Part shown: piece by piece, positions 56,140 to 64,000 of the stretch
Layout: the number at the start of each line of letters is the position of its first letter
Position numbering within the stretch: the first letter of the stretch is position 1
Position numbers and translations under genes: made by a program
Source: Bacteroidaceae bacterium
GTDB lineage: Bacteria > Bacteroidota > Bacteroidia > Bacteroidales > Bacteroidaceae
Length of the DNA: 64,000 bases
Direction: 5' to 3'
NCBI GenBank assembly: GCA_017555875.1
Contig: JAFZFN010000035.1
Coordinates: 1-64,000 of the forward strand
Notes under the pieces: model-generated
Told to the model about the DNA's origin: nothing
What the model saw: the letters and a program-made list of their open reading frames with translations, nothing else
Database searches by the model: none

Positions 56140-57198
56140 ATGAAAAAGTTTTTTAAGATCGTGTGGAAAAGTCTGTTGGCTATAGCTGCTATGGCTGTGG
56201 TTTTTATTGGGGTAGTGATGGTTTATGCTTGGCATAAACATCGTAACGACTACTACAACGAACGTTGGCTATCAGAGGATGTCGTAGTAAGATATTATTA
56301 CAACAAGCAGGAGCATTGGGTGTATAATGACAAATTGGACAAGGTGATGCTAAAGGATGTGGACAATGTGGTATATGCTAACGAAGGAGATTCGATCACT
56401 GTTTTTTTCAAGGAAAATCTCCGTGGTTTCCTCAACGTCAACACTGGACAGGTGGTCATCCCTGCACAATATAAAAAGGCATGGGTGTTCTCCGAAGGTG
56501 TAGCTGCAGTAATGAATGACTCGGGAAAGATAGGTTTTATCAACGAAGGCAACGAGGTGGTGCTCCCATTTGTGTATGACTATCGCGAGAATATGCCCAT
56601 TGACTATTACTTCAACAATGGTTTTTGCGTCATGACTGACGAGTGCGGAGCATGCGGTATGATTGATAAGGAAGGGAATTGGGCAATGGAGCCTCGCTAT
56701 GACTGCATATGGAAACTATACTTTGGGAAATATCGTATCGTGAAGGATGGGGATAAGTATGGAATGATAGACGAAAACTTGCAATTCGTGTTCCCCATCG
56801 AATATGATTGGATTGAGTTTGCGGAAGATGAGCATGATGGAGTGCTACTTACCAAGGGATATGCGAAACAACATGCTGATTATGACGGGACCATCATTGA
56901 TCCATTCGTCATCGATGACACAGAGAATCTGTATTGTATGCAACGAATAGAACCGGTTGTGATTACGGATAGTTATGGGGATGAGGAGCTGAAAACCGAG
57001 GATTGTTTATTAGCAGATTATATCACATACACAGTGAATGGCTTATGTGGTGTGATGCACCGCGAAACAGGAGACATCATACTCCCTCCTCGATTCGAAT
57101 CAATAGTGATGGTTTCCCCAACCACCTTCAAAGCTGAATTGGATGACATAGACGGCTATGTTCTCTACGACATCCATGGAAAACTCGTTGATTATTGA
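56140..57198 (+). CDS. WG-repeat (beta-propeller-like) membrane-anchored protein
   Basis: This 352-residue protein starts with a membrane anchor (about 8-30, VWKSLLAIAAMAVVFIGVV), leaving the rest probably periplasmic. It carries four or more WG-type repeats with the pattern Gly-x-Ile/Phe-Asp/Asn-x-x-Gly-x-x-Val-x-Pro: GFLNVNTGQVVIP, GFINEGNEVVLP, GMIDKEGNWAMEP and GMIDENLQFVFP. WG repeats are thought to form propellers for protein contacts. The ATG at 56140 follows the terminator. The broken gene at 53885 has a similar motif, so both may derive from one family. Confidence 0.75.
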   Translation: MKKFFKIVWKSLLAIAAMAVVFIGVVMVYAWHKHRNDYYNERWLSEDVVVRYYYNKQEHWVYNDKLDKVMLKDVDNVVYANEGDSITVFFKENLRGFLNVNTGQVVIPAQYKKAWVFSEGVAAVMNDSGKIGFINEGNEVVLPFVYDYRENMPIDYYFNNGFCVMTDECGACGMIDKEGNWAMEPRYDCIWKLYFGKYRIVKDGDKYGMIDENLQFVFPIEYDWIEFAEDEHDGVLLTKGYAKQHADYDGTIIDPFVIDDTENLYCMQRIEPVVITDSYGDEELKTEDCLLADYITYTVNGLCGVMHRETGDIILPPRFESIVMVSPTTFKAELDDIDGYVLYDIHGKLVDY

Positions 57199-57223
57199 AG
57201 AATAAGCAAACAATAGAGACCTA

Positions 57224-57258
57224 GAAGGGGGATACTCGTTTGATTGAGTTCCCCCTTC
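57224..57258 (+). terminator. Intrinsic terminator after the WG-repeat gene
   Basis: GAAGGGGG-AT-ACTC and GAGT-T-CCCCCTTC are followed by TTTCTT. It lies 26 nt after the stop. Confidence 0.8.
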
Positions 57259-57450
57259 TTTCTTGAAAAGGAATCGAGAGAAGATTTCATAAATTTACTT
57301 AAACTATTCGTTTGTATCCGTTCTTTTTCGTACCTTTACGAAGTTAAAATGGGTGAGTAGGCATAAATTGCTGTAAAACACCTTATAGCGTATTTTTCGG
57401 ACTCTCGTAACATGCGCTCTTGACTAGACAACAAAAAAGAACAATATATA

Positions 57451-59202
57451 ATGAACTACAAATGGAACTATCAACCTCCCACCGAAGGAGAATGCACTGA
57501 GGCTGAGATGCTGTCCGAAGAGATTGTCATCAGCCCCGTGCTATGCCGCCTGCTACGCAAGCGGGGGGTGAGGACGGCTGCTGAGGCGAAGAAATTCTTC
57601 CGACCTAGCTTGCTCGACCTGCACGACCCCTTCCTCATGGATGGCATGGATGCTGCTGTAAAGCGTATCAACAAGGCGCTGGGTAGCAAGGAGCGCATAC
57701 TCGTGTATGGTGACTACGACGTGGACGGTACCACAGCAGTGGCCTTGGTGTACCGCTTCTTGCAACAGTTTACAACCAACATCGACTACTACATCCCCAA
57801 CCGCTATAACGATGGATATGGAGTTTCGATCAAGGGGGTGGACTACGCCAAAGAGACGGGCGTAGGATTGGTCATCGTGCTCGACTGCGGAGTGAAAGCA
57901 GTGGACGAGATTGCTTATGCCAAGACATTGGGTATCGACTTCATCGTGTGTGATCATCATGTGCAAGATGTGGTATTACCTCCCGCTGTGGCTATACTGA
58001 ACCCCAAGCTCAATGGATCGAAATACCCCTACCCTCACCTCTCAGGTTGTGGCGTGGGATTCAAACTGATGCAGGCCTTTGCCAAGGACAACGGCATCGA
58101 GTTTAGTCAGCTCATCCCTTATCTCGACTTAGTGGCTGTTAGCATCGCTTCAGACATCGTGCCCATCATGGGAGAGAATCGCATCCTCGCCTACCATGGA
58201 CTGAGGCAGATAAATCACAATCCGAGCACTGGGTTGAAGGCAATCATCGAGGTGTGTGGACTGAAAGACAAGGAGATCAAGCTCAACGACATCATCTTTA
58301 AGATAGGACCACGCATCAATGCATCGGGACGTATACAAACGGGGCAGGAAGCCGTAGACCTGCTCACTGAGAAGGACTACCGTAAAGCGTTGACGATAAG
58401 CAACCAGATCAACGAGTACAACGAAGCGCGCAAGGACCTCGACAAGAGCATGACGGAAGAGGCTAACAAAATTGTCGACAACCTGGAGGGACTGGCCGAC
58501 AAACGCAGCATCGTGCTCTACAACGAGGACTGGCATCGTGGCGTGATTGGTATAGTGGCTTCACGACTGACAGAGCTCTTCTACCGCCCCTCAGTCGTGC
58601 TCACCAAGACCAATGATATAGCAACTGGATCAGCACGCTCAGTGGCAGACTTTGACGTATACAAGGCTATCGAAAGCTGTCGAGACCTGCTTGACAACTT
58701 TGGCGGACATCCCTATGCTGCCGGCCTTTCGCTCAAGGTAGAAAACATCGAGGAGTTTACTCGCCGATTCGAGGAATACGTATCGGAGAATATAATGCCG
58801 ACGCAGACCGAAGCGAACATCTACATCGACGAGGAACTGGCCTTCAAGGATATCAATCTCAAATTATTCAATGACCTCAAGCGCTTCGAGCCTTTCGGCC
58901 CTGACAACATGAAACCCGTGTTCTGCACACGTCATGTCTATGATTTCGGGACTAGTCGAGTAGTAGGTCGCAATCAAGAGCACATAAAGTTGGAGTTGGT
59001 AGATAACCAAACGGGGGATGTAGTGAATGGCATCGCCTTCGGACAGAGCTCACAGGCCCGATATATAAAGTCGAAACAGGCATTTGACATCTGCTATACG
59101 GTGGAGGAGAACTCGCATAAGCGCAATGAGGTGCAACTCCTCATCGAGAGCATAAGGCCACGGATCGAAGGTAGCAACGCACCCTCTCCCGAAGAAGGGT
59201 GA
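57451..59202 (+). CDS. recJ: Single-stranded-DNA-specific exonuclease RecJ
   Basis: This 583-residue 5'-3' exonuclease acts on single-stranded DNA in mismatch and recombination repair. The DHH-family motifs are present: VYGDYDVDGTTA (motif I), VLDCGVKAV (II), VCDHHVQD (III, the DHH site) and a later GPRINASGRIQTG. The DHHA1 segment contains FGGHPYAAGLSL, and a C-terminal OB-type domain (about 455-560) follows. Length agrees with bacterial RecJ. RecQ is encoded 21 nt downstream, so the pair forms a repair operon; RecQ and RecJ act together at stalled forks. Confidence 0.9.
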   Translation: MNYKWNYQPPTEGECTEAEMLSEEIVISPVLCRLLRKRGVRTAAEAKKFFRPSLLDLHDPFLMDGMDAAVKRINKALGSKERILVYGDYDVDGTTAVALVYRFLQQFTTNIDYYIPNRYNDGYGVSIKGVDYAKETGVGLVIVLDCGVKAVDEIAYAKTLGIDFIVCDHHVQDVVLPPAVAILNPKLNGSKYPYPHLSGCGVGFKLMQAFAKDNGIEFSQLIPYLDLVAVSIASDIVPIMGENRILAYHGLRQINHNPSTGLKAIIEVCGLKDKEIKLNDIIFKIGPRINASGRIQTGQEAVDLLTEKDYRKALTISNQINEYNEARKDLDKSMTEEANKIVDNLEGLADKRSIVLYNEDWHRGVIGIVASRLTELFYRPSVVLTKTNDIATGSARSVADFDVYKAIESCRDLLDNFGGHPYAAGLSLKVENIEEFTRRFEEYVSENIMPTQTEANIYIDEELAFKDINLKLFNDLKRFEPFGPDNMKPVFCTRHVYDFGTSRVVGRNQEHIKLELVDNQTGDVVNGIAFGQSSQARYIKSKQAFDICYTVEENSHKRNEVQLLIESIRPRIEGSNAPSPEEG

Positions 59203-59223
59203 TCTGAATGTTCACGCCATGAT

Positions 59224-61134
59224 ATGAACTACACAGCGGTTCTTCGCGAGTACTTCGGCTACGACTCGTTTCGCAGCATACAGGAGGACATCATCCGCAG
59301 CATTGGCAGCGGTCGTGACACCCTTGGTCTGATGCCGACAGGAGGAGGAAAGAGTATTACCTTCCAAGTGCCAGCATTGGCTATGGAGGGGGTGTGCATC
59401 GTGGTAACTCCACTCATCGCACTCATGAAAGACCAGGTGGCCAAGCTCCGCGAACGAGGCATCAAGGCTACTGCTATATATTCTGGCATGAGTCGAGACA
59501 ACATCGTGGTATCACTCGACAACTGCATCCTCGGCGGATATAAGTTTCTCTACGTTTCGCCCGAACGCCTCGCCTCGGACATCTTCCTCAACAAGCTGAG
59601 ACGCATGGAGGTGAGTTTTATCGCTGTAGACGAGAGTCACTGCATCTCACAATGGGGCTACGACTTTCGCCCCTCCTACTTAGCCATTGCAGACATTCGC
59701 AAGCAACTGCCCAACATCCCCATCCTTGCCCTTACAGCCACAGCCACTCCCGAAGTGGTCGACGACATACAGGAGCGACTACTGTTCCGCGAGAAGAATG
59801 TCTTCCGAATGAGCTTCGAACGCAAGAACCTCAACTATATCGTTCGTTCCACCGAGAACAAGGAGACTGAGTTGCTCCACATACTCAACCGCGTAGAGGG
59901 CTCGGCCATCGTCTACGTTCGCAATCGCGACAAGACGCGAGAGATAGCCAAACTGCTTACAGAACATGGCATCAGTGCCTCGTTTTACCACGCAGGACTA
60001 GACACTCGCGACAAGGACAAACGCCAGTTGCAGTGGACCGAAGGAGCTCTGCGCGTTATCGTGGCTACCAACGCCTTTGGTATGGGTATAGATAAAGCCG
60101 ATGTGCGCATTGTCATCCATTACGAGATGCCCGACTCCCCCGAAGCCTATTACCAAGAAGCAGGACGCGCAGGACGTGATGGGCTAACGGCCTATGCCGT
60201 ATTGCTCTATGCCCCCGAAGACAAACGTCGTCTCTCACGCCGCGTGTCGGACAACTTCCCTGAGAAGGAGTTTATCCGCAACGTTTATGAACGCCTCGGC
60301 TACTTTTACCAGATGGCAGTGGGCGATGGCCTCGGCTGTCGTTACGATTTCATTCTCAATGATTTCTGCCGCGCTTACCATCTACCCATCGTGCAAACCG
60401 AGAGTGCCCTACGCCTGCTCACCCAAGCGGGTTACATTCTATATGAAGAGGAAGAGGAGCACACCTCACGCCTACGCTTCACAGTACAACGAGACGAACT
60501 CTACCGACGCTACGACCTCAGCGAAGCATCTGACATTGTCATCCGCACCCTACTGCGTCTCTACAGTGGTGTCTTCAGCGACTACGTCTTCATCGACGAA
60601 AAATACATTAGCGAGATAAGCGGCATCCAACTCGAACCACTATACGAATCGTTGCTCGGGCTAAGTCGCGAGCGAGTAGTACATTATGTTCCTCGCCGCA
60701 CCTGCCCCACTGTCACCTTCACAAAAAAACGTGTCGACACCTCGCGCATCATCATCACTCCCGAAGTGTATGAAGAACGAAAGGCGAAATATGCTCAACG
60801 CATCGAAGCGATGAAAGAATATGCACTTTCCGACAAGCAATGCCGTAGCAGAATCCTGCTCCGCTACTTCGGCGAGCGAACTGCCCTACCCTGCCAGCAG
60901 TGTGACACCTGCCGTTCCCAGCGCAATACGACATTCCCTGAGACGGCCTATCATGCCTATCTTGACATCGTCACCGACCTCCTCGCCGACGGACAGACGC
61001 ATCCCGTGGAGGAACTTCACACTCTCTCTATTCCCTCAGAACATCTGCGTCCTTTCCTCAATCGGCTCATGGCTGAAGAAGCCCTCGACCTATGTGACGG
61101 GATGATAATGAAAAAAGATACTAAAAAAGCATAA
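59224..61134 (+). CDS. recQ: ATP-dependent DNA helicase RecQ
   Basis: This 636-residue superfamily 2 helicase unwinds DNA 3'-5'. Motifs are GLMPTGGGKSITFQVPA (Walker A), VTPLIALMKDQV, AVDESHCISQWGYDFR (DEAH-type box), ALTATATPEV, YHAGLDTRDKDKRQ and EAGRAGRDGLTAYAV. A zinc-binding/RQC region follows (about 355-530), with four cysteines near CRSRILLRYFGER...CQQCDTC, then a winged helix. It follows recJ closely, without an apparent HRDC domain of full length. Confidence 0.92.
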   Translation: MNYTAVLREYFGYDSFRSIQEDIIRSIGSGRDTLGLMPTGGGKSITFQVPALAMEGVCIVVTPLIALMKDQVAKLRERGIKATAIYSGMSRDNIVVSLDNCILGGYKFLYVSPERLASDIFLNKLRRMEVSFIAVDESHCISQWGYDFRPSYLAIADIRKQLPNIPILALTATATPEVVDDIQERLLFREKNVFRMSFERKNLNYIVRSTENKETELLHILNRVEGSAIVYVRNRDKTREIAKLLTEHGISASFYHAGLDTRDKDKRQLQWTEGALRVIVATNAFGMGIDKADVRIVIHYEMPDSPEAYYQEAGRAGRDGLTAYAVLLYAPEDKRRLSRRVSDNFPEKEFIRNVYERLGYFYQMAVGDGLGCRYDFILNDFCRAYHLPIVQTESALRLLTQAGYILYEEEEEHTSRLRFTVQRDELYRRYDLSEASDIVIRTLLRLYSGVFSDYVFIDEKYISEISGIQLEPLYESLLGLSRERVVHYVPRRTCPTVTFTKKRVDTSRIIITPEVYEERKAKYAQRIEAMKEYALSDKQCRSRILLRYFGERTALPCQQCDTCRSQRNTTFPETAYHAYLDIVTDLLADGQTHPVEELHTLSIPSEHLRPFLNRLMAEEALDLCDGMIMKKDTKKA

Positions 61135-61193
61135 GCACTTGCCCTTAAAACGGCACAAGCACCTATGCTCCTTGACAAAATAGCCCTTAGAGA

Positions 61194-61571
61194 TTATCGT
61201 ACAGCGATGCACTCAATCTCCACACGAGCCTCCTTGGGAAGTGTCTTTACAGCCACAGCAGAACGGGCTGGACATACACCTTGGAAGAAGGATGCGTACA
61301 CCTCATTCATCTCAGCAAAATCTGCCATATCAGCTAGAAATACGGTGGTTTTTACTACATTGTCCATGGTAAGACCTGCCTCGGCCAAAATGGCTTTCAT
61401 ATTGGAGAGTGACTGACGAGTAAGTTCTTTGATACCTCCCTCAGCAAAAGCACCAGTTGATGGATCGATGGGGAGCTGACCACTCACGAAGACCATGCCT
61501 CCGGCCTCAATAGCTTGACTGTAGGGACCAATGGCTGCAGGGGCAGCCGCAGTGTTGATTTGTTGTTTCAT
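61194..61571 (-). CDS. ridA: RidA-family enamine/imine deaminase
   Basis: This 125-residue protein hydrolyses reactive 2-aminoacrylate and related enamines made by PLP enzymes. Signatures are AAIGPYSQAIEAGGMVFVSG, QLPIDPSTGAF and the C-terminal LPKEARVEIECIAV, with the active-site arginine in the latter. Length matches the trimeric YjgF/RidA family. It is convergent with recQ and divergent from glnS, with its own consensus promoter. Confidence 0.92.
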   Translation of the reverse strand: MKQQINTAAAPAAIGPYSQAIEAGGMVFVSGQLPIDPSTGAFAEGGIKELTRQSLSNMKAILAEAGLTMDNVVKTTVFLADMADFAEMNEVYASFFQGVCPARSAVAVKTLPKEARVEIECIAVR

Positions 61572-61606
61572 TGTTGCTATAGTTTATAAATTCACTTTTT
61601 CGAGGG

Positions 61607-61636
61607 CGAAGTTACCACATTTTTTCATATTGCAAA
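61607..61636 (-). promoter_or_regulatory. Promoter of ridA
   Basis: On the minus strand TTTG (61633-61636), an 18-bp spacer and TAACTTCG (61607-61614). The -7 box deviates at one base from TAnnTTTG. Confidence 0.55.
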
Positions 61637-61688
61637 AGCCCCACACACACTTTCTCAACACCAATGCTGTAAGTTGAGCTATAATATC

Positions 61689-61719
61689 TTCGCCAAGTCG
61701 AAAAATTGTAGTAACTTCG
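61689..61719 (+). promoter_or_regulatory. Promoter of glnS
   Basis: TTCG (61689-61692), a 19-bp spacer and TAACTTCG (61712-61719). Both boxes carry the same T-to-C variant, as does the ridA -7 box. The ATG follows 20 nt later. Confidence 0.5.
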
Positions 61720-61738
61720 CACCCACAATTATAATAGG

Positions 61739-63484
61739 ATGAATATGTCTGAGCAAACAACGAACGAAAGTACAGAGAAAAAGAGTCTCAACTTTATAGA
61801 ACAGATTGTAGTAAACGACCTCGCCGAGGGTAAGAATGGTAGCAAGGTGCAAACCCGCTTCCCACCCGAACCTAATGGATATCTCCACATCGGCCATGCC
61901 AAGGCCATATGCCTTGACTTCGGTATGGCACAGAAGTATAATGGCGTATGTAACCTTCGTTTCGACGACACCAACCCGACCAAAGAGGATGTGGAGTACG
62001 TTGAAGCAATCAAGGAGGATATCAAGTGGCTCGGCTTTGAGTGGGGCAACGAATACTACGCTTCTGACTACTTCCAGCAATTGTGGGACTTTGCCATTGA
62101 CCTCATCAAGGAGGGCAAGGCTTACATCGATGAGCAGAGCGCCGAGGAGATCGCTGCACAGAAGGGTACCACCACACAACCCGGTATCGAGAGCCCCTAC
62201 CGTAACCGCCCCGTAGAGGAGAGCCTCGAACTCTTCGAGAAGATGAACCGTGGCGAGATTGAGGAGGGACGCATGGTGCTCCGCGCCAAGATTGACATGG
62301 CTGCACCCAACATGCACTTCCGCGACCCCATCATCTATCGCGTGGTAAACCACCCCCATCACCGCACTGGCACCACATGGAAGGCATATCCCATGTATGA
62401 CTTCGCACACGGACAGAGCGACTACTTCGAGGGCGTTACCCACTCGCTCTGCACATTGGAGTTCGTGCCTCACCGTCCCCTCTACGACCTCTTCGTTGAT
62501 TGGGTGAAGAAGGGCGAAGACCTCGACGACAACCGTCCCCGTCAGTATGAGTTCAACAAGCTCAACCTCAACTATACGCTCATGAGCAAGCGCAACCTGC
62601 TCATCCTCGTGAAGGAGGGCCTCGTAAACGGCTGGGACGACCCCCGTATGCCGACACTCTGCGGCTTCCGTCGTCGTGGCTACTCACCCGAGTCAATCCG
62701 CAACTTCGTGGATAAAATTGGTTACACCACCTACGATGCACTGAACGACTTTGCACTTCTCGAGAGTGCCGTACGCGAAGACCTTAATGCTCGCGCAACC
62801 CGTGTATCGGCAGTCATCAATCCCGTAAAACTTATCATCACCAACTATCCCGAAGGACAGGTAGAGGTGATGGAAACCATCAACAACCCCGAGGATCCGG
62901 ACGCTGGCACACACACCATCGAGTTCAGCCGCGAGCTGTGGATGGAGCGTGAGGACTTCATGGAGGATGCACCGAAGAAGTACTTCCGCATGACTCCCGG
63001 TCAGGAGGTACGCCTCATGAATGCCTACATCGTGAAGTGCACAGGTTGCAAGAAGGATGACGAGGGCAACATCGTAGAGGTATATGCCGAGTATGACCCC
63101 GACACCAAGACGGGTATGCCTGGCAGCAACCGCAAGGTGAAGGGCACACTGCACTGGGTAAGCTGCGCACACTGCCTCAAAGCTGAGGTGCGTCTCTACG
63201 ACCGCTTGTGGAAGGTGGAGAATCCCCGCGACGAGATGGCTGCCATCCGTGAGGAAAAGGGTTGCGATGCACTGGAGGCGATGAAGGAGATGATCAATCC
63301 CGACTCACTACAGGTGCTCACCGAGTGCTATGTAGAGCGTTTCTTGGCAGATGCTAAGCCTCTCGACTACTTGCAGTTCCGCCGCATCGGTTACTTCAAT
63401 GTGGATAAGGAGTCTACCGCTAACCACCTCGTATTCAACCGCACCGTATCGCTCAAGGATACCTGGAGCAAGATGAACAAATAA
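61739..63484 (+). CDS. glnS: Glutaminyl-tRNA synthetase
   Basis: This 581-residue class I aminoacyl-tRNA synthetase charges tRNA-Gln. The HIGH motif occurs as PPEPNGYLHIGHAKAICLDFG (about residues 40-60), and the KMSKS-like loop as TLMSKRNLL (about 280-288). The GRCDDTNP-equivalent, LRFDDTNPTKEDVEYV, is typical of GlnRS. The anticodon-binding beta-barrels fill the C-terminal half and contain a CTGCKKDDEG/CAHC cysteine pair set that might bind zinc. The ATG at 61745 (MSEQTT) is an alternative start. Confidence 0.93.
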   Translation: MNMSEQTTNESTEKKSLNFIEQIVVNDLAEGKNGSKVQTRFPPEPNGYLHIGHAKAICLDFGMAQKYNGVCNLRFDDTNPTKEDVEYVEAIKEDIKWLGFEWGNEYYASDYFQQLWDFAIDLIKEGKAYIDEQSAEEIAAQKGTTTQPGIESPYRNRPVEESLELFEKMNRGEIEEGRMVLRAKIDMAAPNMHFRDPIIYRVVNHPHHRTGTTWKAYPMYDFAHGQSDYFEGVTHSLCTLEFVPHRPLYDLFVDWVKKGEDLDDNRPRQYEFNKLNLNYTLMSKRNLLILVKEGLVNGWDDPRMPTLCGFRRRGYSPESIRNFVDKIGYTTYDALNDFALLESAVREDLNARATRVSAVINPVKLIITNYPEGQVEVMETINNPEDPDAGTHTIEFSRELWMEREDFMEDAPKKYFRMTPGQEVRLMNAYIVKCTGCKKDDEGNIVEVYAEYDPDTKTGMPGSNRKVKGTLHWVSCAHCLKAEVRLYDRLWKVENPRDEMAAIREEKGCDALEAMKEMINPDSLQVLTECYVERFLADAKPLDYLQFRRIGYFNVDKESTANHLVFNRTVSLKDTWSKMNK

Positions 63485-63499
63485 GAAAATTAAACAATT

Positions 63500-63551
63500 A
63501 TGTGTTTATATCTGTTACTGTCAATAATAGACCATACAGATATAAACACAT
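63500..63551. terminator. 16-bp hairpin terminator after glnS
   Basis: ATGTGTTTATATCTGT (63500-63515) and its exact reverse complement (63536-63551) enclose a 20-nt loop. The T-rich sequence TATTATAT follows. It ends seven bases before the next ATG, so it may also shield or regulate that start. Confidence 0.7.
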
Positions 63552-63557
63552 TATTAT

Positions 63558-64000
63558 ATGAGAGACAACTTCGCACAATATTTTAACAAGCCTGAGTTTC
63601 GTTCCACTCTAACACGATACGAAGAGATGCTGGCAAGTGACCGTACTTTCTATTTTGAAGCAACGGAGCTTACCGACATTGCAGAATATTATGCCATGCA
63701 AGGTGACTCCGAGCTGGCTGAGGACGCACTAGACCTAGCCCTAAAACTTCACCCTGAAAACTTGGATGCTCTCATATTTAAGGCAAGAGCACGCCTTATC
63801 AACGGACATATTGCCGAAGCGAGCCACATACTCGACAATATAACCGACCAAAACGACCGAGAGGTGATGTTTCTCCGCGCTGAAGTAATGCTTGCGACGC
63901 ACCAACAAGCACAAGCCAACGAACTACTCAAGACACTAATTGAGGACGAGAGCCACGAGCCTAACGCCTATGCAGACATCATAGACCTGCTAGTCGATAA
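63558..64000 (+). CDS. TPR-repeat protein, N-terminal part (cut by the window edge)
   Basis: The ATG at 63558 opens a frame that continues out of the window, with 147 codons visible. The sequence is helical, with tetratricopeptide-like pairs: YAMQGDSELAEDALDLALKL, ALIFKARARLINGHIAEASH and MFLRAEVMLATHQQAQANEL. TPR proteins act as protein-binding scaffolds. No signal peptide is seen, so it is probably cytoplasmic. Confidence 0.75.
   Translation, partial: MRDNFAQYFNKPEFRSTLTRYEEMLASDRTFYFEATELTDIAEYYAMQGDSELAEDALDLALKLHPENLDALIFKARARLINGHIAEASHILDNITDQNDREVMFLRAEVMLATHQQAQANELLKTLIEDESHEPNAYADIIDLLVD

Noticed and set aside
61679..62473. A 264-codon minus-strand frame across the glnS start
   Set aside because: Antisense to a secure tRNA synthetase gene with its promoter; low-quality composition.

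Overview
The window looks like chromosome of a member of the Bacteroidales, most likely Prevotella-like. The evidence is the Bacteroidetes-type promoter (-33 TTTG and -7 TAnnTTTG, about 20 bp apart) in front of many genes, secreted proteins ending in type IX-like sorting tails, a Bacteroidetes-type LptD, a TonB-dependent receptor and a sigma factor without Shine-Dalgarno-rich context. The genus is an inference; no 16S sequence is present, although the left edge appears to carry the leader and promoter of an rRNA operon that runs out of the window on the minus strand.

Region 1 (about 0.7-25 kb) is ordinary, fairly GC-rich chromosome. It holds secreted glycan hydrolases (GH2 beta-galactosidase, GH20 hexosaminidase, two GHL10-type proteins), a CstA-like transporter, a MerR regulator with an M23 peptidase, LptD, endonuclease IV with a coiled-coil lipoprotein, DsbD, and a 1509-residue secreted papain-like protease with LamG/PKD-like modules.

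Region 2 (25-36 kb) starts with three small membrane-protein genes and an alpha/beta hydrolase. It continues with an NAD/ADP-ribose locus: an NrtR-type Nudix regulator with two near-perfect palindromic operators at its promoter, an ADP-ribosylglycohydrolase, a TonB-dependent receptor and a NadR-like adenylyltransferase/kinase. A row of signalling-type genes follows directly: DUF1232, an unknown protein, PP2C phosphatase, a CX5R phosphatase and a vWA protein.

Region 3 (36-40.6 kb) is repeat-rich and gene-poor. It has a 27-bp perfect inverted repeat 1.45 kb apart, four palindromes phased at exactly 22 bp, TTATCG-type repeats, a low-molecular-weight tyrosine phosphatase and an AAA ATPase flanked by near-identical 30-bp direct repeats.

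Region 4 (40.5-56 kb) is clearly AT-rich and reads as a horizontally acquired island. A promoter leads into a structured, probably non-coding RNA of about 350 nt ending in a terminator. Then come a zinc-ribbon peptide, a large polytopic membrane protein, a divergent sigma factor overlapping a C39-like cysteine-protease protein, four dynamin-like large GTPases (one with degraded GTPase motifs), a DUF697-like membrane protein, a broken secreted gene, a further small P-loop GTPase and two unknown proteins. This multi-GTPase membrane-remodelling cassette with its own sigma factor, protease and RNA is the best candidate for an undescribed system.

Region 5 (56-64 kb) returns to housekeeping genes: a WG-repeat membrane protein, RecJ, RecQ, RidA, GlnRS and the start of a TPR protein.
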